A stretch of DNA of 40,828 bases from Nocardia sp. NRRL S-836 (GTDB lineage: Bacteria > Actinomycetota > Actinomycetes > Mycobacteriales > Pseudonocardiaceae): the NCBI RefSeq assembly GCF_001279525.1, contig NZ_LGDY01000137.1:1-40828 (forward strand), written 5' to 3'. The notes under the pieces were generated by a model. That model saw nothing but the letters and a program-made list of their open reading frames with translations, ran no database searches and was not told the origin of the DNA. Made by a program: the position numbers and the translations under genes. This document shows, piece after piece, positions 16,703 through 25,895 of the stretch; within the stretch, counting starts at the first letter, position 1; each line of letters begins with the position of its first letter.

Positions 16703-17854
16703 ATGTTGGACTTCAGGCTCCCGAGCGAGTACGAGGACCTGCGCAAAACCGTCGAGGAGTTCGCCCGCGACGAGGTGGCCCCGGTCATCGGCGACTACTA
16801 CGAGCGCGGCGAGTTCCCGTACCCCGTCGTCGCGAAGATGGGCGCGATGGGCCTGCTCGGCCTGCCGTTCCCCGAGGAGCACGGCGGGATGGGCGGCGAC
16901 TACTTCGCGCTGTGCCTGACGCTGGAGGAGCTCGCGCGGGTCGACTCGTCCGTCGCGATCACGGTCGAGGCGGCCACCTCGCTGGGCGCCATGCCGATCT
17001 ACCGCTTCGGCACCGACGAGCAGAAGGCGGAGTGGCTGCCGTCGCTCACGTCGGGCCAGAAGCTCGGCGCGTTCGGCCTCACCGAGCCCGGCAGCGGTTC
17101 GGACGCGGGCGCGCTCGCGACCACCGCGCGGCTCGACGGCGACGAGTGGGTCATCAACGGCACCAAGGCGTTCATCACGAACTCCGGCACCGACATCACC
17201 GGCCTGGTGACGGTGGCCGCGGTGACGGGCACGCTGCCCGACGGCCGCAAGGAGATCTCCTCGATCATCGTCCCGTCCGGTACCCCGGGCTTCACGGTGT
17301 CGAAGAAGTACTCGAAGGTCGGCTGGTGCGCCTCGGACACGCGCGAGCTGTCGTTCTCCGACTGCCGGGTGCCCGCGGCGAACCTGCTGGGCACCCGCGG
17401 CCGCGGGTTCGCGCAGTTCCTGCGGACGCTGGACGAGGGCCGCGTCGCCATCGCCGCGCTGTCGGTGGGCCTGGCCCAAGGCTGTGTCGACGAGTCGGTG
17501 AAGTACGCCCACGAGCGTGAGACGTTCGGCGCGAAGATCGGGACGTACCAGGCGATCCAGTTCAAGATCGCCGAGATGGAGGCACGCGTGCACACGGCGC
17601 GGCTGGCCTACTACGAGGCCGCGTCCCGGATGCTGCGCGGGGAGCCGTTCAAGAAGCAGGCAGCCATCGCGAAGCTCGTGTCGTCGGAGGCGGCGATGGA
17701 CAACGCCCGTGACGCCACGCAGATCTTCGGCGGCTACGGCTTCATGAACGAGTACCCGGTGGGCCGGTTCTACCGCGACGCCAAGATCCTGGAGATCGGC
17801 GAGGGCACCTCCGAGGTGCAGAAGATGCTGATCGCCCGCGAGCTCGGCCTCTGA
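16703..17854 (+). CDS. Acyl-CoA dehydrogenase (branched-chain type)
   Basis: A 383-aa FAD enzyme that introduces the 2,3-double bond into a short branched acyl-CoA, supplying the carboxylase encoded upstream. Family blocks are AFGLTEPGSGSDAG (FAD/substrate site), WVINGTKAFITNSG, and DATQIFGGYGFMNEYPVGRF. The C-terminal LEIGEGTSEVQ has Glu at the position of the usual catalytic base of straight-chain dehydrogenases; classic isovaleryl-CoA dehydrogenases carry Gly/Ala there and use another Glu. Mycobacterial FadE19-like proteins share this form. ATG 16703 lies 5 bp after the accA1 stop, with GAGGAG at 16689-16694 as ribosome binding site. It is the last gene of the operon and is followed by a strong hairpin. 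Confidence 0.92.
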   Translation: MLDFRLPSEYEDLRKTVEEFARDEVAPVIGDYYERGEFPYPVVAKMGAMGLLGLPFPEEHGGMGGDYFALCLTLEELARVDSSVAITVEAATSLGAMPIYRFGTDEQKAEWLPSLTSGQKLGAFGLTEPGSGSDAGALATTARLDGDEWVINGTKAFITNSGTDITGLVTVAAVTGTLPDGRKEISSIIVPSGTPGFTVSKKYSKVGWCASDTRELSFSDCRVPAANLLGTRGRGFAQFLRTLDEGRVAIAALSVGLAQGCVDESVKYAHERETFGAKIGTYQAIQFKIAEMEARVHTARLAYYEAASRMLRGEPFKKQAAIAKLVSSEAAMDNARDATQIFGGYGFMNEYPVGRFYRDAKILEIGEGTSEVQKMLIARELGL

Positions 17855-17860
17855 CGCCCG

Positions 17861-17887
17861 GCCGGCGCGGTCGCCGACCGCGCCGGC
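17861..17887. terminator. Hairpin terminator between convergent dehydrogenase genes
   Basis: GCCGGCGCGGTC (17861-17872) and GACCGCGCCGGC (17876-17887) form a perfect 12-bp stem with a GCC loop. It lies 6 bp past one stop codon and 11 bp past the other, so it can serve both genes. There is no T-run, as usual in this GC range. Confidence 0.8.
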
Positions 17888-17898
17888 ACCCGGTCCCG

Positions 17899-19434
17899 TC
17901 AGAGCTTCGGCACCGCCCGCTCGACGATCGAGGCGAAGTCGGTGTTCCTGGGCAGCGTGCCGAAGGCCACGCCCCAGTCGCCGCCGAGCCGGGAGCTGAT
18001 GAACGCGTCCGCGACCGCGGGGTGTCCGTGCTTGACCAGCAGTGCGCCCTGCAGGACCAGCGCCATGCGTTCCACGACGCGGCGCGCCTGCGACTGGTCC
18101 ACATCGGACAGCGTCCCGCCGAGCTCGTTGAGCGCCTTGTCGATGCGCGGGTCGACCCCGCTGACGACGCCCAGGAACTCCTGCACCGACTCGGGTTCCC
18201 TGCTCATCGCCCGCAGCACGTCGAGCGCGGCGACGTTGCCGGAGCCCTCCCAGATCGACATCAGCGGCGACTCGCGGAACAGCCGCGGCATCCCGCTGTC
18301 CTCGATGTAACCGTTGCCGCCCAGGCACTCCAGCGCCTCGGCCGCGTGCACCGGCCCGCGCTTGCACACCCAGTACTTGGTCACGGCGAGCCCGAGCCGC
18401 GGCCGGTGCCGCGCGAGCCACATCGCCGCCGTGGTCGCCGCCTCCGACTCCACGGCCAGGTCCGCGAGCACGTTGCGCATCGCCGGCTGGTCGACCAGGT
18501 ACTGCCCGAACGCCTTGCGGTGCGCCGCGTGGTGCGCCGCCTGCCGCAGCCCGGCCCGCATCCCGGCCGCCGACCCCAGCACGCAGTCCAGGCGGGTCGT
18601 GTTGACCATCTCGATGATCGTCCGCACGCCCCGGCCCTCGTCGCCGACCCGCCACGCGAACGCCTCGTCGTACTCGACCTCCGCCGAGGCGTTGGACTTG
18701 TTGCCGAGCTTGTCCTTGAGCCGCTGCAGGAAGAACCGGTTGCGGGTGCCGTCCGGCAGCACGCGCGGCACCAGGAAGCACGTCAGCCCGCCGGGTGCCT
18801 GCGCCAGCGTCAGGAACACGTCCGACATCGGCGCCGACGTGAACCACTTGTGCCCGGTGAGCACGTAGCCGTCGGTGACCGGACGCGCGACCGTGGTGTT
18901 GGCGCGGACGTCCGACCCGCCCTGCTTCTCGGTCATCGACATGCCCGCGATCAGGCCGCGCTTGCCCAGCGGCGCCTTCAGGCCGAAGTCGTACTCGCGC
19001 GAGGTCAGCAGCGGCTCGTAGACCTCCGCCAGCTCCGGTGCCACGCGCAGGGCGGGCACGGCGGCGTAGGTCATCGAGACCGGGCAGCCGTGGCCCGCCT
19101 CGGCCTGCGACCACACGTAGAACCGGGCCGCGCGCTCCAGGTGAGCGCCGTCGACGTAGGCGTGCAGGCCGTGGCTCACGGCGACGCCCATCAGGTCGTG
19201 CCACGCCGGGTGGAACTCGACCTCGTCGATCCGGTGCCCGTACCGGTCGTGCGTGTGCAGCACCGGCGGGTGGGTGTTCGCGAGCCGGCCGCGCTCCTGC
19301 CACTCGGCACTGCCCGCGAGCCGGCCCAGCTCGTGCAGCTCGGCGTCGTCGGCCCAGCCCAGCAGCGCGGGGTCGTCCGCGACGTCGTGACCGGTCAGCG
19401 GGGGAACCTGGTTGGTCACCTCGTGCGTAGCCAT
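17899..19434 (-). CDS. Acyl-CoA dehydrogenase family protein, AidB-like
   Basis: A 511-aa flavoprotein of the AidB branch of acyl-CoA dehydrogenases. AidB-type features are the long N-terminal extension, EAGHGCPVSMTYAAVPALR, MSMTEKQGGSDVRANTT (FAD site), GHKWFTSAPMSDVFLTLAQ and the large C-terminal helical part. E. coli AidB binds DNA and is induced by alkylating agents, but its enzymatic substrate is unclear; actinobacterial homologues may be ordinary acyl-CoA oxidoreductases. ATG 19432-19434 (MATHEVTNQ) is preferred to the codon three residues upstream. The gene converges on the carboxylase operon and shares its terminator. Confidence 0.88.
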   Translation of the reverse strand: MATHEVTNQVPPLTGHDVADDPALLGWADDAELHELGRLAGSAEWQERGRLANTHPPVLHTHDRYGHRIDEVEFHPAWHDLMGVAVSHGLHAYVDGAHLERAARFYVWSQAEAGHGCPVSMTYAAVPALRVAPELAEVYEPLLTSREYDFGLKAPLGKRGLIAGMSMTEKQGGSDVRANTTVARPVTDGYVLTGHKWFTSAPMSDVFLTLAQAPGGLTCFLVPRVLPDGTRNRFFLQRLKDKLGNKSNASAEVEYDEAFAWRVGDEGRGVRTIIEMVNTTRLDCVLGSAAGMRAGLRQAAHHAAHRKAFGQYLVDQPAMRNVLADLAVESEAATTAAMWLARHRPRLGLAVTKYWVCKRGPVHAAEALECLGGNGYIEDSGMPRLFRESPLMSIWEGSGNVAALDVLRAMSREPESVQEFLGVVSGVDPRIDKALNELGGTLSDVDQSQARRVVERMALVLQGALLVKHGHPAVADAFISSRLGGDWGVAFGTLPRNTDFASIVERAVPKL

Positions 19435-19648
19435 GCCCCGCACGGTACTACTCGGCAGTAACTTTGGGCAGTCCCGCGAGCGGCACGCCCGCCGACCACA
19501 TGCCGGGACGCCGCACCGCGTCCCGTGCCCCGGTCATGTCCGGATGATCCCCTCATCGGTGACTTTCGGCGCCCTCCCGTGGAAGATCACTGGCCCATTG
19601 GCGTAATTGGGCGTGCCAACGGCGCTGACGAGGAATAACGTCCACGTC

Positions 19649-20956
19649 GTGAGTGACCATGGGCACAGCTCGGCCGTGGCTGCGTTGACAGCGCAGTACG
19701 CCGCGATGCGCGAAGGTGCGCCGGTGCGGCTCGCGAAGAAGACGTCGAACCTGTTCCGGTTCCGCGCGGACCAGTCCGGCGGGCTGGACGTCGGCAGGTT
19801 CGACCGGGTGCTGTCGGTGGACCCGGTCGGACGCACCGCTCAGGTGCAGGGCATGACCACCTACGAGGACCTCGTCGCCGCGACGCTGCCGCACGGCCTC
19901 ATGCCGCTGGTGGTGCCGCAGCTCAAGACCATCACGATCGGCGGGGCGGTGGCGGGGCTGGGCATCGAGTCCACGTCCTTCCGCAACGGCCTGCCGCACG
20001 AGTCGGTGCGCGAGCTGGAGATCCTCACCGGCGACGGTGAGGTCGTGGTGGCGAAACCGGACGACGACCTGTTCCGGGCGTTCCCGAACTCCTACGGCAC
20101 GCTCGGCTACGCGCTGCGGCTGGAGATCGAGCTCGAACCGGTGCGGCAGTACGTGCGGTTGCGGCACGTGCCGTTCGGGTCGTTCGAGGAGTGCGCGGCG
20201 GTGATCGAGGAGGTCTGCGCGGACGGTTCGGCGGACTTCGTCGACGGCACCGTGTTCTCCCGCGGGGAGATGTACCTGACGCTGGGGCACTTCGTCGACA
20301 TCGCGCCGTACACGTCGGACTACACCGGCAACCAGATCTACTACCGCTCCATCCAGCAGCGGCGGACCGACCACCTGACGATCCACGACTACCTGTGGCG
20401 CTGGGACACCGACTGGTTCTGGTGCTCACGGGCGTTCGGCGCGCAGAACCCGGTGGTCCGGCGCCTGTGGCCGAAGCGGTACCTGCGTTCGGACGTCTAC
20501 CGCAAGCTCGTGGCCAAGCACCGGCAGCTCAGGCCACGGGTCGACGTCGAGCCGGTGATCCAGGACGTGGAGATCCCGGTGTCCACGCTGCCCGCGTTCC
20601 TCGACTTCTTCGACCGCGAGATCGGCATCTCGCCGGTGTGGCTGTGCCCCGTGCGCCTGCGCGACACCACGGGCTGGCCGCTGTACCCGATGGACCCGGA
20701 CGTGCTGTACGTCAACGTCGGGTTCTGGTCGGAGGTCCCGGTGCGCCCGGGAGAACGGATGGGTGACCGCAACCGGCTCATCGAGCGCGAGGTGGCGCGG
20801 CTGGGCGGCCACAAGTCGCTGTACTCCGACTCCTACTACGAGGAGGACGAGTTCTGGCGGCACTACAACGGTTCGCACTACCGGTCCGTGAAGTCGCGGT
20901 ACGACCGGACGAACCGCCTGCCTGATCTGTACGCCAAGTGTGTCAGGGGACGATGA
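19649..20956 (+). CDS. tmsA: FAD-binding oxidoreductase, TmsA-like (10-methylene fatty acid reductase)
   Basis: A 435-aa protein with a FAD_binding_4 (DHCR24-like) domain: VQGMTTYEDLVAATLPHGL, PQLKTITIGGAVAGLGIES and ELEILTGDGEVV in the first 150 residues, then a C-terminal substrate half rich in Trp/Tyr. It stands immediately before a cyclopropane-synthase-like methyltransferase with no gap, the arrangement of tmsA-tmsB (also called bfa genes), which build 10-methyl branched (tuberculostearic-type) acyl chains: TmsB methylates oleoyl phospholipid and TmsA reduces the 10-methylene intermediate. Assignment rests on family and gene pairing. GTG 19649 is chosen because GAGGAA precedes it at 19629-19634; an upstream GTG at 19607 is possible. 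Confidence 0.8.
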   Translation: MSDHGHSSAVAALTAQYAAMREGAPVRLAKKTSNLFRFRADQSGGLDVGRFDRVLSVDPVGRTAQVQGMTTYEDLVAATLPHGLMPLVVPQLKTITIGGAVAGLGIESTSFRNGLPHESVRELEILTGDGEVVVAKPDDDLFRAFPNSYGTLGYALRLEIELEPVRQYVRLRHVPFGSFEECAAVIEEVCADGSADFVDGTVFSRGEMYLTLGHFVDIAPYTSDYTGNQIYYRSIQQRRTDHLTIHDYLWRWDTDWFWCSRAFGAQNPVVRRLWPKRYLRSDVYRKLVAKHRQLRPRVDVEPVIQDVEIPVSTLPAFLDFFDREIGISPVWLCPVRLRDTTGWPLYPMDPDVLYVNVGFWSEVPVRPGERMGDRNRLIEREVARLGGHKSLYSDSYYEEDEFWRHYNGSHYRSVKSRYDRTNRLPDLYAKCVRGR

Positions 20957-22189
20957 ATGCGGTTGGCCTCTCTCTTTCAGCGCATCACCGGCGGCAACGA
21001 CGTCCGCTTCCAGGCCTACGACGGCAGCACCGCCGGCCCGGCGTCCGCCTCGGTGTCCATCGACGTGAAAACGCCGGAAGCCCTGTCCTACCTGGCTTCC
21101 GCACCCGGTGAGCTCGGTCTGGCCCGCGCCTACGTGACCGGCCACCTGGAGATCCTCGGCGACGTGCACGCGGGCCTGTCGCAGCTCTCCGAGCTGTCGT
21201 TGCGGGAGGTCCCCTGGGTGCAGCGGGTCGAGCTGCTGCGGCTGCTCGGCAAGGTCCGGCTGTCGCACCGCGTGGCCCCGCCGCCGCAGGAGACCCGCCT
21301 GCACGGCCTGCGCCACTCCAAGGCCCGCGACCAGCAGGCCATCGCCCACCACTACGACGTCTCGAACCAGTTCTACGAGTGGATCCTCGGCCCGTCGATG
21401 GCCTACACCTGTGCCGTCTACCCGACCGCGGAGTCCACTTTGGAACAAGCCCAGTTCGCCAAGCACGACCTGGTGGCGCGCAAGCTCGGGCTGAAGCCGG
21501 GCATGCGCTTGCTCGACGTCGGCTGCGGCTGGGGCGGCATGGTCATGCACGCCGCACGCGAGTACGGGGTGCGCGCGATCGGCGTCACGCTGTCGCGCAA
21601 CCAGGCGGAGTGGGCGCAGAAGGCCATCGTCGAGGCCGGGCTGTCCGACCTCGCCGAGGTGCGCCACCTCGACTACCGCGACGTGCGGGAGTCCGGGTTC
21701 GACGCGGTGTCGTCCATCGGCCTGACCGAGCACATCGGCAAGGCGAAGCTGCCGGCGTACTTCTCGTCGCTGTACCGCAAGCTCAAGCCGGGCGGGCGGA
21801 TGCTGAACCACTGCATCACCCGGCCGGACAACAAGCAGCGGGCGCTGTCGGGGCCGTTCATCAACCGGTACGTGTTCCCGGACGGCGAGCTGGTCGGGCC
21901 GGGGCACCTCGTGTCGCTGATGCACGACACCGGCTTCGAGGTGCGGCACGAGGAGAACCTGCGCGAGCACTACTCGTTGACGCTCGCCGCCTGGGGCCGC
22001 AACCTCGACGAGCACTGGGACGAGGCCGTGGACGAGGTGGGCGAGGCGCGGGCCCGGGTCTGGCGGCTGTACCTGGCCGCGTCCCGGCTGGGCTTCGACC
22101 GCAACAACATCCAGCTGCACCAGGTGCTCGGGGTGAGGCTGGACGGGACGAACGCGCACATGCCGTTGCGGCCCGACTGGCTGTCCTGA
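20957..22189 (+). CDS. tmsB: SAM-dependent methyltransferase, cyclopropane-fatty-acid-synthase family, TmsB-like
   Basis: A 410-aa enzyme. The N-terminal 110 residues are the helical lipid-binding part of CFA synthases. The SAM site is LLDVGCGWGGMVMHAA near residue 180. Further family blocks are DQQAIAHHYDVSNQFYEW, MAYTCAVYP, SSIGLTEHIG and the C-terminal FDRNNIQLHQVL. CFA-family enzymes methylate the double bond of unsaturated phospholipid acyl chains; paired with a flavin reductase, the expected product is a 10-methyl rather than cyclopropane chain. ATG 20957 directly abuts the TmsA stop codon. No third gene (tmsC) follows; a strong hairpin ends the operon. A plain cyclopropane synthase remains possible. 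Confidence 0.85.
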   Translation: MRLASLFQRITGGNDVRFQAYDGSTAGPASASVSIDVKTPEALSYLASAPGELGLARAYVTGHLEILGDVHAGLSQLSELSLREVPWVQRVELLRLLGKVRLSHRVAPPPQETRLHGLRHSKARDQQAIAHHYDVSNQFYEWILGPSMAYTCAVYPTAESTLEQAQFAKHDLVARKLGLKPGMRLLDVGCGWGGMVMHAAREYGVRAIGVTLSRNQAEWAQKAIVEAGLSDLAEVRHLDYRDVRESGFDAVSSIGLTEHIGKAKLPAYFSSLYRKLKPGGRMLNHCITRPDNKQRALSGPFINRYVFPDGELVGPGHLVSLMHDTGFEVRHEENLREHYSLTLAAWGRNLDEHWDEAVDEVGEARARVWRLYLAASRLGFDRNNIQLHQVLGVRLDGTNAHMPLRPDWLS

Positions 22190-22202
22190 TCCCGGACACG
22201 GG

Positions 22203-22238
22203 CCCAGGCCGCGGAAGCCGGTGCTTCCGCGGCCTGGG
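22203..22238. terminator. Strong hairpin terminator
   Basis: CCCAGGCCGCGGAAGC (22203-22218) and its exact complement (22223-22238) form a perfect 16-bp stem with loop CGGT. It sits between the ends of the convergent tmsB and serine protease genes and can terminate both. Confidence 0.85.
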
Positions 22239-22263
22239 ACCTCCCGGCCTGGACTCCGGGTCG

Positions 22264-23097
<834 letters not shown>

Positions 23098-23163
23098 GAC
23101 CTGAGAATGGACCGCGATCATGTGAGCAACCTGTGCGGAAACCCGTGCTGTTGCTGATAAGAA

Positions 23164-25191
23164 TTATGTGAGAAGGAGCTGGGAGACCTCGTCGGCGGTC
23201 AGCGTCGGCCCGAGGTGCGGTCCCTGCCCGCCGGTCACGCCCAGCTCGGCCAGCCGCGCCGCCTCGAACGGTGTGCGCACGCCGTCCGCGTGCAGCGGCA
23301 CGTCGAGGATCGAAGCCCACCGCAGCAGCGTCACCGACGCGCTCTCCTCGACCCGGTTCGCGTCCTCGGCCAGGCCGTGCACCACGGCGCCGGCGAACTT
23401 CACGCCGCTCAACGGGATCAGCCGCAGCCGGTCGATACCGCCGTTGACCTCGTCGAGCACCAGCCCGGTGCCGCGTTCGGCGAGGATGGTCAGCTCTTCC
23501 AGCTGCTCGTCGGTCAGCGCGGCGGGCAGGCGTTCGTTCAGCTCGAAGCGCAGCTGCGTCGCGGGCAGCCCGGTGCGTTCCAGCACCCGTGCCACCTCGG
23601 CCACCAGCTCCGGTTCCTGGCACAGCCGCAGCGGCAGGTCGATCGTCAGCACCGGCGCCTGCGCGCCCAGCTCCGCGTACCAGCGCCCGGCCTGCCCGCA
23701 GGCCTCCTCCAGCGCCCAGCGCACCAGCCGCACGATCATGCCGTTCTCGGAGCTCTGGTCCACGAACGTGTCCGGGCACAGCAGGCCGTGCACCGGGTGG
23801 TCCCAGACGATCTTCGCTTCGAGCGCGAGCACCGAGCCGTCGGCCAGCGAGCGGACCGGCAGGTAGTCGACCCGGAACCGGCCCTCCTCCAGCGCGCCGG
23901 GGATCGACGCGGCCAGCGCGTACCGCTCCTTGTCGCGCAGGTCGCGTTCGCGGTCGTACAACGCCCACTGCGCCTTGCCGTCGCGCTTGGCCCAGCCGAC
24001 CGTCACGTCCGCGGCCCGCAGCAGGTCCGCCGCGTCACCGCCGCGCGCCGCCCGTGCCACGACACCGACGCTGCACGTGACGCCCACGCCGTGCGCGCCG
24101 ATCCAGGTCGGCTCCTCCAGCCGTGCGGTGAACTCCTCGACCAGCGCGACCACGCCCGCCACGTCCCGCGGGTCCTTGATCAGCACGCCGAACTCGTCCT
24201 CGCCGATCCGCGCGACCTTGCCGACCCCGTCGAACACCGCCCGCAGGTGCGCGGCGACGCCCATCAGCACCCGGTTGCCCGCCTCGTGGCCGAACGCGTC
24301 GTTCACGCCGCGGAACCCATCGACGTCGACCTGCACGAGCGCGAGGGCCTCGGGACCCTTCGTGCCGGCCGCGCCCTCCAGCCAGCCGAGGAACTGCGCC
24401 CGGTTCGGCAGGCCGGTCTGCATGTCGTTGAGGCTCTGCCGGACGAGCTGCGTCTGGAGCGCGCGCATCTCGTTCATGTTCTCGATCATCGTGACGAAAT
24501 ACGGCGGCGACTCGTCGTTCTCTCGCACCAGCGAGATCGCCATGTGCGTCTGGATCGTCTCGCCGTCGCTGCGCACCATCCGCTTCTCGACCACGACGTG
24601 GTCGAGCTCGGTCTGCAGCAGCCGCTGGCCGATCTCGCGCAGCGCCGCGCGGTCGTCCGGGTGGGCCAGCTCGCGGCCGGTCATCCCGAGCAGCTCGTCG
24701 CGCTGGTAGCCCAGCATGGTCTGCGCGGCCTCGTTGACGTCCGCCACGAGGCCGTCGAGGTTCACGACCACGATCGGGAACGCGGAACCGCGGAAGATCG
24801 CCCGGAACTTCGCCTCGCTCGCCCGCACGGCGCTCTCCGCGCGGTGCATCGCGTTGAGCGCGGCCGTGCGCGTGAGCTCCTGCTGGTCGAGGGTGCGGTC
24901 GCGCAGGCCCTCCGCGAAGCCGGCGGCCAGCGCGCCGAGCTGCGCCGGGGTCACGGGCGTGTGCTCGCCGAGGTGGGTGAGCGTCAGCTCCAGCGTGGTC
25001 GAGGAGATCAGGTCGTTCGCCACCATGGAGCGCCCGATCCGGCGGGCGTCGTCGACATCACCGGTGAGCAACCGCTCGACGTACCCGCCGAGCAGTCGCA
25101 CGAGCTTCTCGCGCGTGAGGTTCGCGAGAAGGGTGGTGGAGATCGCCGCCGCCCAGCGAGCGGCGGGCTCTCGGCTGTCGACCGTGTTCAT
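23164..25191 (-). CDS. PAS-GGDEF-EAL protein with degenerate EAL domain
   Basis: A 675-aa c-di-GMP signalling protein. Residues 1-120 form a helical N-terminal region. A PAS domain lies near 125-240 (FRAIFRGSAFPIVVVNLDG). The GGDEF domain near 255-410 has DMQTGLPNR and the signature RIGEDEF (330-334), a conservative GGDEF variant that may still cyclise GTP. The EAL domain (about 425-670) has lost its active site: EAL is EAK (458-460), the ELTES-type metal site reads ELNER, DDFGTG reads DEVNGG, and AEGVE reads ADGVR. Phosphodiesterase activity is therefore unlikely, although c-di-GMP binding is possible. No membrane segments are seen, so it is cytoplasmic. The 236 bp upstream show no recognised operator. 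Confidence 0.88.
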   Translation of the reverse strand: MNTVDSREPAARWAAAISTTLLANLTREKLVRLLGGYVERLLTGDVDDARRIGRSMVANDLISSTTLELTLTHLGEHTPVTPAQLGALAAGFAEGLRDRTLDQQELTRTAALNAMHRAESAVRASEAKFRAIFRGSAFPIVVVNLDGLVADVNEAAQTMLGYQRDELLGMTGRELAHPDDRAALREIGQRLLQTELDHVVVEKRMVRSDGETIQTHMAISLVRENDESPPYFVTMIENMNEMRALQTQLVRQSLNDMQTGLPNRAQFLGWLEGAAGTKGPEALALVQVDVDGFRGVNDAFGHEAGNRVLMGVAAHLRAVFDGVGKVARIGEDEFGVLIKDPRDVAGVVALVEEFTARLEEPTWIGAHGVGVTCSVGVVARAARGGDAADLLRAADVTVGWAKRDGKAQWALYDRERDLRDKERYALAASIPGALEEGRFRVDYLPVRSLADGSVLALEAKIVWDHPVHGLLCPDTFVDQSSENGMIVRLVRWALEEACGQAGRWYAELGAQAPVLTIDLPLRLCQEPELVAEVARVLERTGLPATQLRFELNERLPAALTDEQLEELTILAERGTGLVLDEVNGGIDRLRLIPLSGVKFAGAVVHGLAEDANRVEESASVTLLRWASILDVPLHADGVRTPFEAARLAELGVTGGQGPHLGPTLTADEVSQLLLT

Positions 25192-25427
25192 TCCGCTCAG
25201 GTGGCCATTCGTGGGGACCGGTGTGATCTGGTGATCGATCGTCGGGCGCCGATCGACACGCCGCGCAACCCACTTCCGTCGGATTCGGTCGAACGGGTGA
25301 AGCTTCGTTCATCACCACTACCGGGCGTGGGTCCGACGTGCAAGCTTACTGATCACTTGGAGCGTGTCCAACTGAACCGCGAGTTTCGGTCGGAGTACCG
25401 CGAATTCACTCGTTCGAACTAACGAAA

Positions 25428-25895
25428 TCATCCGAGCGGCTTTTCGAACGCCAGGTGGCTCATTGTCAGGGGGTCTGTCGCAAGATCGAACAACGGTGTG
25501 TAACCGGTCGCCAGGTACAGCCCCTTCGCCTCCGGCTGGAGCGGCCCGGTCGTGAGGTAGATCCGCCGGTAGCCGAACGCCAGCGCCTCGTTCTCCAGCT
25601 CCACCAGCACCCGGCGCGCGAGCCCGCGCCTGCGGTGCCGCTCGTGCGTCCAGATCCGCTTCAGCTCGGCGGTCTCGTCGTCGAACCGCTTGAACGCGCC
25701 GCCCGCGACCGCCTCACCGGCCTCGACCAGCAGCAGGAACTGCCCGTTCGGCGGCTCGAACACGTCCGCCGGCCGTTGCATCTCCTCGGCACCAGACGGC
25801 CCGTACCGCGTCGTGTACTCGTGCGTCAGCCCGGCCACCAACGGCGCCGCGTCCGGGTCCCACTGCCGGACGCGGCGCACTTCGAGGGTGGTCAT
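25428..25895 (-). CDS. GNAT family N-acetyltransferase
   Basis: A 155-aa acetyltransferase. The GNAT core is visible: the beta4 strand ETAELKRIWTHE, the pyrophosphate-binding loop RHRRRGLARRVLVELE (R-x-x-G-x-A), and GYRRIYLTTGPLQPEAKGLY with the late ATGYTPLF motif typical of GNATs. The acetyl acceptor is unknown. The ATG overlaps the stop of the upstream LLM monooxygenase by 4 nt (ATGA), so the two are co-translated. Acetylation of a small sulfur or amine compound linked to the monooxygenase is possible, but this is context only. Confidence 0.88.
   Translation of the reverse strand: MTTLEVRRVRQWDPDAAPLVAGLTHEYTTRYGPSGAEEMQRPADVFEPPNGQFLLLVEAGEAVAGGAFKRFDDETAELKRIWTHERHRRRGLARRVLVELENEALAFGYRRIYLTTGPLQPEAKGLYLATGYTPLFDLATDPLTMSHLAFEKPLG

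Noticed and set aside
16685..19303. 872-aa minus-strand frame spanning both dehydrogenase genes
   Set aside because: It is low-complexity Arg/Ala/Gly/Pro translation in the wrong frame of two well-supported acyl-CoA dehydrogenase genes.
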